DNA from: Phanerodontia chrysosporium
Taxonomy: Eukaryota; Basidiomycota; Agaricomycetes; Polyporales; Phanerochaetaceae
Reading direction: 5' to 3'
Length of the DNA: 64,000 bases
Assembly (NCBI GenBank): GCA_001910725.1
Contig: MJGA01000024.1
Coordinates: forward strand, 186,001-250,000
Both the position numbers and the translations under genes were made by a program. The stretch's first letter is position 1. Each line of letters begins with the position of its first letter. Below, piece by piece: positions 10,497-23,192 of the stretch. The notes beneath the pieces were generated by a model. It was not told where the DNA came from. It worked only from the letters and a program-made list of their open reading frames with translations, and searched no databases.

Positions 10497-12210
10497 ACTC
10501 CTGTCTGCGCATTCCGGACCAAATGACACTGCAAGCGCTTCGGAAGTCGCTCTACGGGATGTAATTCATCGTGCTTCTGCTGGGCATGCGGTATAACGAG
10601 AGGGGCAGACTTCAACGAGACCGGAATCGCACCTGAAGCTCGGGGCCCGTGAAGGTACCCCAGTGCAGAATAGGGGATCGAGCTGGGTGGACATTGCCCT
10701 ACGTTTGCAGGCTGCACGTAAATCGTGAGTCGTGGGATGCACTCGACGAGCAAGCATGCGCACCTCAATTGCTCTGGCGCAACCATCGCTCTCAGAGCCA
10801 CACAGTCCAATTTCCCGCATACACCTCTGTCACGCATGTTCAATATATAGAACCCTCGTACGGTCACCCGTGCCAGAGGCAGACTTCCATGGCCAATCAT
10901 ACAGACTGGAGGTGTGATGACCGCAAACTTGGCGTTCGTACAGATCAAGATTATAAGAAAGCGTTCCTGCATGACACACCCAAGCTTGCCTTTCGTTCTC
11001 GACAGAGAGGATGGAGGAGGATGAAGGGTTGATTCCTTGTTTGGTTCAAACATCGAGTCGGCGCTAACACATCGCTCGTTCTTGCCCTCTCCTGCCATCA
11101 TCTAACTGCGGCAGTGTGGTAGCCTCTGGCCTCTGGCTTGCCCCCTCAGGGCCTCTCGTCTGCTAAGAATTGGTGTCTTCAGAAAGCTAGAGTCACGGGG
11201 AACCTGGCCCGAATCTTGTCACAGGTATTCCCGAGCCCGTGATTGCGTTCAAGTTCGTCTCCTGGTCGTATGTGGACTCACTACGAACTGGACAGGTCCT
11301 ATTATTGCTGAGGCAGTATGATTATCTGCCAAGTTCAACTGGATGCTAGCCCCTCAATGTCTCTCGTTCGGGGTTTGTCTACTGTAGCAGAATTAGCATA
11401 TGTATCTGCACCAACACCTAAGTCCGTCAGTGGGCTTCCCGAGAGATACACTTGGTTCTCCTCTCTAGGTCCGATCATGATCATCATGCCCAATGAACCC
11501 TTGCGTCGCATTCATATACACATTGCTCGGAAGGCAATACATCTCACGGACCTGATTTTTTCATCGCGTTATACTGACTGGTCTAGCCACAGTCTAATCT
11601 CTCCTTCGATTCCATAGTTCAACTCATCACGACTCGATCTACACCTCAATGATCTCGTTACTGGAACGTATACGGGGGCATTTGGGGATGTCGACATACT
11701 ATCCTTGTGCAAGCCTCAGGCACGATCGCTAAGCGATTTCGTCCCGCGATCCAGGTTCAACTCGAATAATGAAATGCCAATCTGCGACTCTTGGCACGAG
11801 CGGCACTGCAGATACGGAGTAGCAGTGCCCTTTGGAATGGACACCACTATTCAGGTAAGCCGTCCGGGACTGCCTGTCCATGATGGTGCCTCTCCTCCCG
11901 GGCCTAAGAAGTGAGTTGTTCTCAAGCCTGTCCGTAGCCCGGGTCTCGCGCTGACCGTCCGTTCTCCACAGCGTGTCCATCCGTCTGCGTCTGATTGGCT
12001 CGAAGCATCCCGCACAACACTCGCATCTTTGCGCCCGCAAAATCTCTCGCGTCCATATCCCGACCCAAGGGTATAATGTTTACTTGGCGTGTTCTTGACA
12101 TACAGGATGCCACTCGTTATATAGGATGCCATCACTGCTGCTGAGAGGACAACAGCTCGCTATGCTCAGCTCAAAATTGCGGATCCCCTCACCCTTCTCC
12201 AAATTTTTCA
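10497..12210. other. Intergenic, no gene seen
   Basis: About 1.7 kb. Open frames on both strands (up to 284 codons) lack domains, and I could not chain them through splice sites into anything recognisable. The right end carries the TATA box of copy B. Confidence 0.4.
12118..12123 (+). promoter_or_regulatory. TATA box of DUF6533 copy B
   Basis: TATATA within CGTTATATAGG, 87 nt before the chosen ATG at 12211. Confidence 0.45.
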
Positions 12211-13926
12211 ATGTCAGAGACCTCAGATGTCGCGGAAGCGTTCGTTCTTTTTTTTCTACCCCTTTTCCTCCCTATGCGCTTCACACTAACGAACCTGTTA
12301 CACTCAGGTTGATGTACAACTACATCTCCTTAGGAGTCCTCAGTAAGCTTCAGGACGGCATGTTAAACAGCCATATTTCACTCAACACAGGTCTGGTTGC
12401 ATATGAGTACATCGTCACATTTGACCAGGAAGTGAACAGCGTCTGGGCAAGGCCGCCATCTGCGACGTCAGTCCTCCTAGTTACCACGCGCTGGGTCATG
12501 GTCCTGAACCAGATAATCAACTGGGTACCCTTCAGCCAGTCGTGTGCGTATCATGTTGCCACCCACGCGTCGTTATGCTAACATCGCTCTCGCACCAAAG
12601 CGACCGGCAGCTGCAGGGTGATCGACGCGGTGTCTTTCTCGGTATTTTTCGCGGCGATGATACAGATGGCTTGTATGTCGCGCCTCCGTTCCTGGACCTA
12701 CATAGTTTTCCCGCGACTGACTATAGCCGTCTCCAGTGTTCTCGGGCCTCCGTGTGTACGCTCTTTGGCGAGATTCTCGGCTGGCATGGGTGTTCCTCGC
12801 ATTCGTCTTTGCGAGCAGTTCTGTACCCATCGGGACGAACATTGTACGTTCGCACTGCTTGTGATAGGAGGGACGAACTGAGCGTACCCATACAGTTCCA
12901 ACTGTCCCGCACGTCCGCGGTGTATGAAGGCTCGCCGTTCTATGACTGCATCTTCCCTGTCGACATCTCGGACCGATTGAATCGCACGTGCGCTCCCTAT
13001 CTCGTTTCCTCTGGTACGCTAACAGACCCATGCCCTAACACAGGCGTGCGTATATTGCATCGACTTTTGATGGGCGAACTGACACTCCTGTTCAGTGCTC
13101 ATACTCACGAGAACGAGCGCACTCGTTGCAGACCTGACCGTCCTCATCTTGACATGGGCAAAGACCTTTCAACACTGGAGGCAGCTCCGCCGGCTCAAGA
13201 TTGGGACATCTGTGTCTAGTCTTCTGCTCCGCGATGGTGAGTAGCTACACGCATGCTACTCATTAAAACCACCTCAGTACTCAAAGGTTCGACCCCACAG
13301 GGACCTTCTACTTCCTGTGAGTACGCGTATCTTCAAGGCAGACCAGTTTAATGACGAGGATCTACATGTCAGGGCTCTCGTTGCTATTAATATTGCCCAG
13401 ACGTTCTCTCTTGGGGCTATTTCAACTAGTGGCACGGTACGCATACCAGAAGGTGACCAGACATTTTCTAACTGTACGTTAGTGGAGCGACATCACTGCA
13501 CTTTTCCTTCAAGCAATGGTACGTCGGCGTGCATCCACGCTAAGGACGGGTTGCTGATACAGCCCTTAGCCGTCGTTGTTGGCCCAGCGCTTCATGCTGA
13601 ACCTGCGTCAGTTCAGTCAACCAGAGCAGCAGCCAGGCGCGGATGCGTCCGCGGTGCGCTTCTCACGTTTCTCGGTCAATTTCAGGGTGCCATCCGACTT
13701 GCTCGGGGACATCGGCGGGTCTCTCGAGCACGCAGCGCAAAGTACCGTCAACGACTCCTCAGACCAAGGGGACTCATCCGAGACGCCTTGGATAAATGAC
13801 ACCCCACAGCTTGGAGTCCACGCAAGTGATGCCCAGCCGCTCGACCGAGGCTCTCCAGAAAATCTAGAGCACGCTTCTGATAAGGGTTCGGATATGATAC
13901 AGGAAATCGTTCATGTAACCGTTTGA
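12211..13926 (+). CDS. DUF6533-domain membrane protein, copy B
   Basis: The start was chosen at ATG TCA GAG (MSETSDVAEA), which splices in frame to LMYNYISLGVLS and then to the core VAYEYIVTFDQEVNSVW...SVLLVTTRWVMVL. Later blocks: FSGLRVYALWRDSRLAWVF, VPIGTNIV, LILTRTSALVADLTVLILTW, AKTFQHWRQLRRLKIG, LLLRDG, ALVAINIAQTFS, and the last exon with LLAQRFMLNLRQF and FSRFSVNFRVPSDLLGDIGG. The otherwise invariant LGNIGEPL has become LGDIGGSL here. The acidic tail runs about 75 residues past the motif to a TGA at 13924-13926. Multi-pass membrane topology as in the other copies; function unknown. No frame break seen. Confidence 0.72.
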
Positions 13927-14156
13927 CCGTCGTGGAAATTTGTTAGTCTTTCATCAAACTTGCCTTCGAGAATCCGAGGAGTTTGCTCAACAAGAAATAA
14001 ACAGCGTCTGCTCACCGATATCGGAATGAAGTGATCACGAGCGCCGCGCAGAAATGGCGGTGTTAGCCGAACATGTTGTGGCGTCCTCCGATTGTTCAGT
14101 GATGCCGCTGGTCTTCGTTGCACCTCATAGCCACATCGACCAGCGAATCCGCCTCG

Positions 14157-14701
14157 ATGAAAAAGTCCTCGCGCACAGATGTCATCCTCCCGATGACGAA
14201 CGACTACATGCAGCAGATCGTCTGCGGTGAGAAGAACCACGAGTTCCGCCGGTACCGCCTCGCGCCCAGCGTCCAGCGCGTCTGGTTCTACCTGAACGCA
14301 CCGTTCTCGCACATCGCCTACGTCTGTGAGATCGATGCGGCTCGCACGCGCAGCGCGGGCGACACGCCGCTCGCGGAGGACGGCCTCGGGAACAAGGAGT
14401 TCAACGAACGCCACCCGGACTGGGACGGCTACGACTACGCATACCGCGTGCGCTCCGTCTACCGCCTGGCCCGCCCAATCACTCTGGCGGAGATGAAGGC
14501 CACGTACGGGATCAAGAGCGCACCCGCGGCTTGGTGTACACCCCCGAGGTGCTTCTGCAAGCAGTCGACTGGCAGGCGCAGGAATGTCTGTGGTCGATTG
14601 CGCAGGGAGATACAAGTAAGCTTGCGGGCGAGAGCGATGTGCCTGTCGGGAACCGTGCTCAGGAGCAGGACAGTACAAGCGTGGTAAGTGCGAAGTGGTG
14701 A
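14157..14701 (+). CDS. ASCH/PUA-like domain protein with an apparent 1-nt frameshift
   Basis: The frame from ATG 14157 reads MKKSSRTDVILPMTNDYMQQ, then IVCGEKNHEFRRYRL, WFYLNAPFSHIAYVCEID, EDGLGNKEFNERH and ITLAEMKATYGIK. This is the order of a fungal ASCH (PUA-like beta-barrel) protein, a fold linked to RNA or modified-nucleotide binding. At 14523-14525 (CCC) the conserved continuation RGLVYTPEVLLQAVDWQAQE lies in the frame reached by adding one C; without it the frame degenerates. The end is ambiguous: the frame stops at 14699-14701, but a GTAAGT...CCCAG intron (about 14682-14734) would put a TGA directly at the junction (14735-14737). It sits between two DUF6533 genes on the same strand. 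Confidence 0.65.
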
Positions 14702-14737
14702 GTTCATGCCGCCGCGACCTGACCTCTGTCCCAGTGA

Positions 14738-15715
14738 GGTGCAGTTGGAAAGAGGGAGAGTGGTGGTGGTGTTGCCGCTTGCGCATCATGCACCAAGGCT
14801 TGCATCTCGTATCTTGTTTCTGGATGCGCGAAAAACCACGGCCCCACTTGGCCCGATGCTCTGTCATCATGCCCTGGCTTTCGTTAGTATGTTTTCAGGC
14901 TCAGGTCGCCTCCACTGCATGACTTGTTGTAGTAATACAGCTGTGAAGACGAGTTCTCGGGCTGTAGCCTTTGGCTAGTAAGCTCAACTTGTAACTGCAG
15001 AGAGGCTTGCGGTAATCCGAGTCTCGTATTAGCGCCGCCATGTCGTAATCAATGGTTGCCCCAAACCTTCATCTCCCTTGACCGAACGATTCGATGCGGC
15101 TGCAGCTCTTCATCAAACAGCTCTTCACTGATACACAGCATAAGGGCGACGTCAGCTATATCAACTTTTGCTTTCGTGATGAACCGGGTGAGCGGCCCCG
15201 AAGGCTGTACTCTGTGGGCGGTACAGGCATTTCTGCAATGTGCGTAGCTACGCATCGAATCCCGTGCGCTCTAAACCCCTACTCTAGTTCCATGGATTTG
15301 TCTGGCTCCCACCACGATGAAGACGCGGCATTTCATATAGGATCACGGAAAACAAACCTAGGTGTATTGTCACTTATCCTCCTCCCCTCAACCCTCCGCG
15401 ATTCTCGCATGATCTCACTATGATCGCCATCGCGTTTCATGATATCGCCGTGAACCTTAAGCTCGTTCGAATCCGAGACAGAAGAGGAGCACGCGCCAAA
15501 GCGCCTGGTGCGCCGGGTCTATTGTCCACGTAGGGCGTCGTACGCATGACACATTGCAAAGATACGTGTGAACGATCAGACGAGGCACAGGGCGGTCTGT
15601 TGGGACTTCCGAGGCAGCGCAGGGAGGAGAGAAGCTTTTCCCGCTATATATCCTGCGTGCATGCCGGCGCCGCACCGTACCGAGTCTCACCCCTCACGAA
15701 CCCAGGGCAGCCAAA
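14738..15715. other. Intergenic and promoter of DUF6533 copy C
   Basis: About 1 kb with no supported gene. A TATATA box lies 66 nt before the ATG of copy C. Confidence 0.45.
15645..15650 (+). promoter_or_regulatory. TATA box of DUF6533 copy C
   Basis: TATATA within CCCGCTATATATCC, 66 nt before the ATG at 15716. Confidence 0.5.
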
Positions 15716-17414
15716 ATGTCCCAGCCCGACGACGGCCTGACGCAGGTTCTGCATGATATGTACGTCTTTCGCTTGTACGCGTCTCAGAATCACTACTGAC
15801 GAACTTCGTTGTGTATAGCCTAACAGGGAACTACGTGAACTGCGCGATGATGTGTACGTCCACGCCGCGTTGTCGGCCCTCCTCTGGAAAAGCCTGACAC
15901 GATACACCTTGAAGGTCTCGTCCTCTACGAGTTCGTCGTCACTTTCGACCAGGAGGTCGAAGTGGGCTGGAAGCGCAAGTTCACCGCCACATCGCTGCTC
16001 CTGCTCGCGACGCGGTGGCTCATGGTCCTGGGCCCGATCGTGACTTTTGTACCTGTCGGGCCGACCGGGTGTACGTCTATCAGCGATTTCCCCAGAACGT
16101 GGCTCACCCGCTTGTCTCACAGAAGTACTTGCTCTGCAGTTCTTCGAGAAGCTCTCTGACCGCCCAGGACCGCCCGTCCCGCTCTAGCTGCTCGACCATT
16201 TACGCGTTCATCGACCTATCATTCATGGCGGCGGTGGCTGTGATCTCACGTGAGTCGTCGTCCGAGTCGGGGTCGGGCGGCCTGACGGCAGCTTCTGCGC
16301 AGTGTTCTCAGCGCTGCGTGTCTACGCGCTCTGGCAGGCATCCAGCGCGCGGTACGCGTACGCGGCCGTCGTCCTTATGCTTGGGCTTGTACCTGTGTGG
16401 ACAAACATCGTACGTTGCCTTCGCTCGCCACATGCCGCCGGTGCTGACGTATACCATGCAGTACCTCTGGACGCGCACATCAATCGAGTATGTCGAGCTC
16501 CCGCTCTTTTCGACGTGTACGACATGGAGTGCGCTCCCAGACAAGACAAATAACGCGTATGTGCTACCTATGGCTGCCACTGCCCAGTTGACCTCTTCTC
16601 TCCAGACGTGCGTCTTCCTAAAGCCAGACATCACACCAGCCATGCTGACCTGCGCCCAGTCCTTTACTTCACTCGGGGTTGCGCAATCGCCTCTGACGTC
16701 GTTGTGCTCGTGCTGACATGGATCAAGTCACTGAGCCAGTTTCGGGAGATGCGGCAGCTGAAAATGGGCTCGTCTGTGTCAACCATACTGCTGCGAGACG
16801 GTGGGTCCCTGTATTCCCTGCGCTGCTCGGGCGACTAACCATTGGCGTTTGCATGCAGGAACGATCTACTTTGTGTCAGTAAAGTGTCATGGTCCCACGC
16901 GTATTCAAAGCCTCATTTTCGCACAGTGCCCTCCTCGTCATGAACATCTTGCAAGTAGTGACGTATTCTACAGGGTTGGCCGGCGTAAGTGGGCCCACTG
17001 CAGCTTCGGTGCAGAGTCTCTGATGGTATACCCAGGGCGCTGCCTACGCCATTGTCTTCTTGCAAGCCCTGGTACGCTGCCCCGCTCTTCCCGCGCGCAA
17101 AGGACTGACCACTCTCGGCTTCCCAGCCGCCACTGCTCGTGCAGCGCTTCATGCTCAACCTGCGCCAGCTCAGCGCGCCGCCCGTGGACAGCGCGGCAGC
17201 AAACGTGGCGGACCTCTCGCGCTTCAGCGTGCACTTCCGCGTCCCGTCTGACTTCCTCGGCAACATCGGCGAGCCGCTCGCGCACGGCGACGGTGACGGC
17301 GGCTGGCGCTCGGAGCCCGCGACGACGCTTCACGACAGCGGCGACACGCGCTTCACGGACGAGCCGCAGTCTTGCGTCGACGAGCTCCCCGCAGAGCGGC
17401 TGGAACCGGCGTAG
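15716..17414 (+). CDS. DUF6533-domain membrane protein, copy C
   Basis: First exon MSQPDDGLTQVLHD, then LTGNYVNCAM, then the core LVLYEFVVTFDQEVEVGWKR and TSLLLLATRWLMVLGPIV. Downstream blocks: FIDLSFMAAVAVIS, FSALRVYALWQASSARYAYA, LGLVPVWTNIV, VLYFTRGCAIASDVVVLVL, LLRDG, LVMNILQVVTYS, AAYAIVFLQAL, and the last exon with PPLLVQRFMLNLRQL, FRVPSDFLGNIGEPLAHGDG and a GC-rich acidic tail ending in TAG at 17412-17414. All junctions found keep frame. The 3' part of this gene is the likely source of the scrap at 10195-10312. Unknown function; multi-pass membrane protein by hydrophobicity. Confidence 0.75.
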
Positions 17415-17760
17415 AAGAGGCTCACACCGGAGTTGGAGGGCGACACGGTCTGCAAGGGGCAGATATCATGGGACATGTGCCACCGAAATTCCTTGTATGA
17501 TCTCGCAATATATTATTATATATAACGATGGTGTCCTTGCACATGTCCGTAAAATACAATGGTCTTCGAGCTGCCCGCGAAGCATTGAGTCAGGGTTGTT
17601 AAGATTACAAGAACTGCATACAATTGAACTAGGTACTCGCAAGGGCGGACGGAATTCATTATATCATCTCTTGAAATATAATACTCAGAGACAGTTCTAA
17701 TTGTGTGGCGTAATATGGGGCGATTGAACCTCTAGTGTATGCGATGAAACGATAAGACCT
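17415..17760. other. AT-rich convergent intergenic region
   Basis: The 3' flanks of copy C (+) and of the SDR gene (-) meet here. It includes an AT-rich tract near 17508-17524. No gene seen. Confidence 0.5.
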
Positions 17761-18962
17761 CTACATCCATCCTAGGGCCTTGAACTGCGCGACGCAATCC
17801 CTTGTCGTCTCCTAATGCCGCGATACTCGATTCCAAGCACGCGTTGGCTCTTGCTGTTGTCGAAGCATGTGTGATACACCGCCGTGGCCGGGTTGTACGA
17901 TGTGTTTCCGGCGGGCAAAGCAGGCTCTAGCTCGTGTGCGGCGGTCACTGTACATTCAGGATGAGAAGAGCAGCGGGGACTCGGAGGTGTACAAGAACCT
18001 CACCAAAGTCCTGCCAGTTCCATGGCCCACTGCTCACGATAATACGCTCGCCGCCGGCCTCCTCGCGCTTCAGCGCCAGCACATGAGCGACAGCGAGGTC
18101 GCGGACGTCGACCCAGGATTGGCTGTATACACGCTTCTCAACACCAGCACTTGATAGCAGCGCGCAGACCAGACGCACCCTTCCGTGGCAAGCTCCTCCA
18201 TCGTCTTGTTGCCCTTGATGACCGCGTCCCAGAACGCGAGCATGCTCGTGTTGAGCTGCTCCGGGGCCTCGACCTGGTGCAACCACGGGCCATACACGTA
18301 CGGCGGGTTCAGCGCGACGACGTCGAAGCGCGCCTTGCCCGCGTGCTCCGCGGCGAACGCCCACGCCGCGCGCTCGGCGAGGGCCTTGCTCGCGTGGTAC
18401 TTGTTCGCCTGGTCCGCCGCGCGTCCGCGCCCCGCGACGTCCGAGATCGCAAGCTCGTTCCAGTCCGCCTCGCGGAACGTGCGCGACTTGCTGAGGTCTG
18501 GGTCCTCCTCGAGCACGGCGGCGCAGGACGAGGTGATCACGACGCGCCGGACGCTGGCGTTGCCGTGCGCGAGCGCAGACGCGAGGATGCTGCGCGTGCC
18601 GGCGACCGCAGGCCCGATGAGCTCCTGTGGGTCGTCGGCGCGTAGGTGGAACGGCGACGCGAGGTGCATGATGGCGTCGACACCCTTGACGGCATCGTCG
18701 AAGGCACCCCCTGCAGGTTATGTGAGTGAAAGTCAAGGCACATTGAGGTGGTGAGGCGTACTGTGGTGATGTCGGGCACAATGACGACCTCGAATCGTGA
18801 GCCGTAGCTCTCAAAGAGCCATTGCAGGTAGGCAACAGCTGAAGCCCTTCGGACGGTACCGCACACTGAGTAGCCATCCTCGAGAAGCTGCTTGACAACC
18901 CAGACGGCGACGTAACCGTTGCAGCCCGTGACGAGTACTTTGCCCTGGGGAACAGCTGGCAT
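17761..18962 (-). CDS. Extended SDR, NADPH-dependent reductase (GRE2 / cinnamoyl-CoA-reductase-like)
   Basis: Starts MPAVPQGKVLVTGCNGYVAV: the TGxxGxxA dinucleotide-binding motif of extended short-chain dehydrogenases. Next come GTVRR (NADPH preference), IMHLASPF, the catalytic Ser in VVITSSCAAVLEE, the YxxxK pair in NKYHASKALAERAAW, VALNPPYVYGPW and SWVDVRDLAVAH. Later exons add ERIIVSSGPWNWQDF and PALPAGNTSYNPATAVYH. Two repairs are needed. At the first intron's 3' end (plus 18707-18711) one G is missing before GAFDDAVKGVD; near the end (plus 17810-17812) one base is missing between YRGIR and ETTRDCVAQFKALGWM. Both are in mononucleotide runs. These enzymes reduce small aldehydes or ketones; the substrate is unknown here. 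Confidence 0.8.
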
Positions 18963-19057
18963 TGTGTTGAGTAGTTAGGTTCGAAGGAGAAGAGGGTCGG
19001 GTGAGCGTTGTAGGTGAGTGTTAGAGGAAGATGTAGACCGTCGACCTCGAAGACGTG

Positions 19058-19065
19058 CTTTTATA
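19058..19065 (-). promoter_or_regulatory. TATA box of the SDR gene
   Basis: Minus-strand TATAAAAG, a consensus TATA box, about 100 nt upstream of the ATG at 18962. Confidence 0.5.
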
Positions 19066-21439
19066 CCTCTTGCACACAGAAGGATCTGACCAGGATATGC
19101 GTACCTTCGTCAGCTAAGACGCAGTCTATGAACATTGGGCCCTATCTCCTCACTCTGTCCAAGTCGTCATTCCCATCGCAGACCGTCTTGAGTAAGAGTC
19201 CGACGGCCTTCGCGTTCGGAAAGCCGCAGGCATGGTGAAGCGCGTTCAGGCTTACCCAAGATTCGGTTGTTATTTGCAGTGAATACGCCCGTCCCGCCGG
19301 AGTTAGCCCAATCGCGGAATTAGCAGCTATGTACATGGGAGCCTGACAGTGAGGAGTGTCGGAAATCAGAGATATGTGTGCTGCATTAGCTTGAGAATAT
19401 TGCGGGCATTTGTGATTCAAGTATGGCTCTTGCGATTGAAGTGCTCTCTGAGGGCTATACGTCGGAAGGCAGAGCGAGACCGCGTTTGCGTAGCCGGCAA
19501 CCGGCGAGTCTGTCCGCCGGACATGCTGATGGCCGGAAGCTTCGTGGCGTTCTGATCCGGGTAACCCTAACCTCACTACAGCTGCTTGAGTGAGCGACCG
19601 ATATTCACTGACCGTTACCCGTAACAAACCAGCAGGGACTGCAAAGGAGACATTCAGCATGTGCAATACAGTCAAATTCCAGCTACACCTGTCGTGGTCA
19701 TTCCGTATATTCAAGATTCCAGCAGTGCATGTGACGCACACCTCCTCGGGAACGTCCACTCGACCAGCAGCGGACGGCCCGTACTACGACACCTGAGAGG
19801 AGACGCATGAGGAAGCCCTGTAGTTGAAAGCAAGCGTGAATTGTAGAAAGCAACGTGTTTGTTATCGTCGAGGTACGGCAAACTCGGCGGCAAGTACATA
19901 CCACAAAGGACGCAAGGGCACTGTCCCGCACGACGTGAGACCCCAGATTGAGATTTAGCGCTATTGCTCCATAGAGAGCCTTCATATGTGAGGGACGCGC
20001 TATGAGCATATTCAAATTCGGAGACGCGTCGCACCAGTGTGAGAAGAGGTGAAGCGGCCGCAGGAGAGCCGACTGGTCACCAGTCCCGGCGACGACGAGT
20101 ATGTCTGGATGGCGGGGTTTGGAAGTCGTATATGTAGAGATATATAGAGTGTATTGCAATTGCGATGTTGTTTAGCGGTGGTCGTGGTCGAAAGACACCC
20201 CGGTGGACACCTTTAGCGCGCCAGCAGCAGAACTTCGTCCTGACCGCCATGTTCCCTTGGGCACCTCTCATGACCCTTTCGCTGCGTTATCTCTGCGAGA
20301 ACGCGATTCCACTTTGTATCCTCTCCAGGAACCACTCTATATGCGTCCTGGAAAGTTATGCTTACTAGGCTGCGGAGGCTGGTTCCAAACGCGTGGTCGG
20401 CTCAATCGTGCACAAGGCAGCGTTGTTAGGACCTCAGACAGACCATCCTCGCTTACCGTTTGAAGCTGAGCACTGAAGGCTGGCCAGAGACCATTAGAAC
20501 CAGGGCCATATGGCATTGGAGGTGTGAGTGGGGATGATCATCTGGGAGAGTGTTGCCTGCGGTACGCCGCACTACTCCATTTATGCTTCGCTGCCAAACT
20601 CATCATGCGACCTTCACAGTCCAGGGACTTTGTAAAGGTTCGCACGCTCTTTGGCTATGACTTATCTGCCCGCACCTAGGTCTATCACTGTAATCTAATT
20701 CGTTGCCCCGCATCGTATACACACGAGACCCAGAATGCAATGTTATTTCTGGCGGAATATTTCCATCAAAAAACAACCCATGACTGAGCACTTCAGTGCT
20801 CTGCAACGACTGCTCAGCGCTCAGCTGTACTGCAATGTAGCAACGTTCCTGTCAACACACGCCTGGAGTGTGACGGCTCACTATCATCCCCTCAAGATCG
20901 ACCCAAGACTCCGTGCAGCAGTCAGCGAAATCTTCACCTCGATGAGCACAACCCTTGTACACGAGCACACGGCAAGCTACACTCCAGCCTAGTCCTACGC
21001 ACAACAAGTGAAGACTCGCGAGATCCTCTGTATGGGTCTTCTTCCATCAGACCAAGTCGCCAGGCCCGTATCGTCGTTCCGTGCATTCCTGCATTGAAAT
21101 CACTTTTAAAGTGTGTCCCCTTCGCAGAGATCATAAATCGACGCACGCAATTGTATACTGTACATGTGATAGCGAGGAGGCCGAAACCCTTCATCAACAA
21201 CGCCCCACGAGTTCTCATGTGCTCCGAGTGGGACCGTGCACGGGCGCGAGTGCAGATCATTTCCCTAGAGATTCCCGCGTCGCGCTCGTCCGCTCTTTCG
21301 CATGTCAAGAAGCTCTGGCTCGCTGACACCTGCGCTGATGATCACTGGCTGTATGTTTCACGCAGCCTGCGTTCCTCCGCTCCCGCGGTCGTGTGCAAGG
21401 AGGAACAGGAAAGGCCGGCGGAAAGCGCAGACGCTGCGG

Positions 21440-21446
21440 TATATAT
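21440..21446 (+). promoter_or_regulatory. TATA box of DUF6533 copy D
   Basis: TATATAT within GCGGTATATATCGCC, 47 nt before the ATG at 21493. Confidence 0.5.
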
Positions 21447-21492
21447 CGCCGGACGGCCGTGGACAGCCTTCGCTCTCGCGACGCACTGCAAC

Positions 21493-23192
21493 ATGGCTCA
21501 GTCAGGCGACGTGCTGGAGCAGCTGCTCAAAGACAAGTGTGTCCCAGCTGAGCCCGGCAGGCCCGCGCTGACCGTCGTTGTGCGATATCTCCAGCCTTAT
21601 CATGAGCTACGAGGAATACGCAGTGCTGAGTACGTTTTGTCATCCATGAGTCATTCCTCTGACTGAACGTGGCTCCCGACTCTAGCCCTTGCGCTCTATG
21701 AATTCACAATTACTCTGGACCAGGAGGTCACTATCGTATGGAAGAAGAGGTTGTCGGCGACATCACTGCTCCTGCTAGTCATGCGGTGGATCATGGTACT
21801 CGATCCCATTGTACAGGCGATTCCTGCAAGACCCACATGGTGTACGTAGTGCATCACTGGCTCGTGGATTTTTCGCTTAGACTGCCGGCCTTTTGGTAGA
21901 CGTGCACCCTTCTTTCGAGGATGCACGAATTCATCTTTCGTGCTATGAAGGTGTAGATCGCAATATAACTTCAATATCGCCGTGCTCCTGGCAACCACGG
22001 GCGTGATCGCGCGTATGTCCACCGTTTTGATCATGTTTGCGCCTTTCCTGACCATTGAGGCAGTCTTCTCGGCCTTGCGGGTGTACGCATTGTGGCAAGC
22101 GTCGCAGTACAGATACATCCTCTCTGGGGCGGTCTTCCTGTTTGGTGCCGTGCCAATCGGGACCAATATCGTGAGAGTTCCCTTCTCGCATTTTTGCAAG
22201 TTCGCGTACTGACCCAGAACAGTATGCGTCTCTCCACATTGGGGACATTTCATACGACCCTCTGTTTGCAGCATGCGACGTCCGCTTCGGCATACCCTCA
22301 GAACTGAACAGAGAGTACGTTCTGTGCTGTGCCGTCCTTCACTGTGCTAACTATTGCGCAGTTGTGAGTCTGTCCCAGCTCCCATGGCAGACAAAATACT
22401 CGGTCGCCGTGGCTCATTAACCAACAGTGCTCTTTTTGACCAGATCTAGCGCGATACTTGCTGATGTCCTGGTCCTGATGCTCACATGGATCAAATCGTT
22501 TGCGCAGTTTCGCGAGATGCGTCGACTCAAGCTTGGGAGCTCTATGACCGCGATTCTGCTCCGAGATGGTGCGTGCAGTGAGCTTGTAAGCATTGTCTCC
22601 AATGGCGAATTGACACTGTACGCAGGTACTGTCTATTTTATGTAAGCCGGTGCTCGTGTGCTGTGCCGACCAGTCCAATAGACACCTCTCCAGTGCTCTC
22701 CTTGCAATTAACATCTTCCAACTGTTGACATTCTTCAGCTCATTCGCACAGGTCAGTCTTTTAGTGATATTTTACTCATTGTGCATTGACTCTTTGCTGC
22801 ATAGGGTGCCTACGCGGCAGACTTCTTGCAGTCCATGGTAAAACAAATTCTCCCGCGTTGGTCCTAGTCGGCTGCTCACGAAGACCTGATAGCCTCCGCT
22901 GCTCGTGCAGCGGTTCCTACTCAACCTTCGCCGGCTTGACCACCGCACCGGGAATGTCGAGTCGTATGCAGACAACTTTTCGCGCTTCTCCGTGAGCTTC
23001 AGGATACCGTCCGAGCTCCTCGGCAATATCGGCGAGCCATTGGATCATGGTCCACATCATCAGATGGTGGAAGCGGTTGGCCTCCACGAGGACAGCCGAT
23101 CCTGCGACGACCTTGCATGCCAACCCGGCATCGCGATGACTTGGCGGGGTGAAGCTAGTATCGCCATCAACTGGATGCGAGGGTGGGCTTGA
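21493..23192 (+). CDS. DUF6533-domain membrane protein, copy D
   Basis: MAQSGDVLEQLLKDN splices to LIMSYEEYAVLT and then to the core LALYEFTITLDQEVTIVWKK with TSLLLLVMRWIMVLDPIV. Further exons: YNFNIAVLLATTGVIA, FSALRVYALWQASQYRYILS, VPIGTNI, YASLHIGDISYDP, VLFLTRSSAILADVLVLML, TWIKSFAQFREMRRLKLG, LLRDG, LLAINIFQLLTFFSSFAQ, GAYAADFLQSM, and the last exon with PPLLVQRFLLNLRRL and FRIPSELLGNIGEPLDHG. Ends at 23192. Frame is kept throughout. Copies C and D share the GAYA-type small exon before the last exon, suggesting they are close relatives. Function unknown. Confidence 0.75.

Larger units (their letters stand above)
18963..21492. other. Intergenic, no gene seen
   Basis: About 2.5 kb between the divergent SDR and DUF6533 copy D. 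Frames up to 205 codons exist on both strands but show no domain, and no intron chain could be built. Contains the promoters of both flanking genes. Confidence 0.4.

Noticed and set aside
19142..19759. 205-codon minus-strand ORF between the SDR and DUF6533 copy D
   Set aside because: No domain, no splice chain, and no hydrophobic or charged pattern typical of a folded protein.
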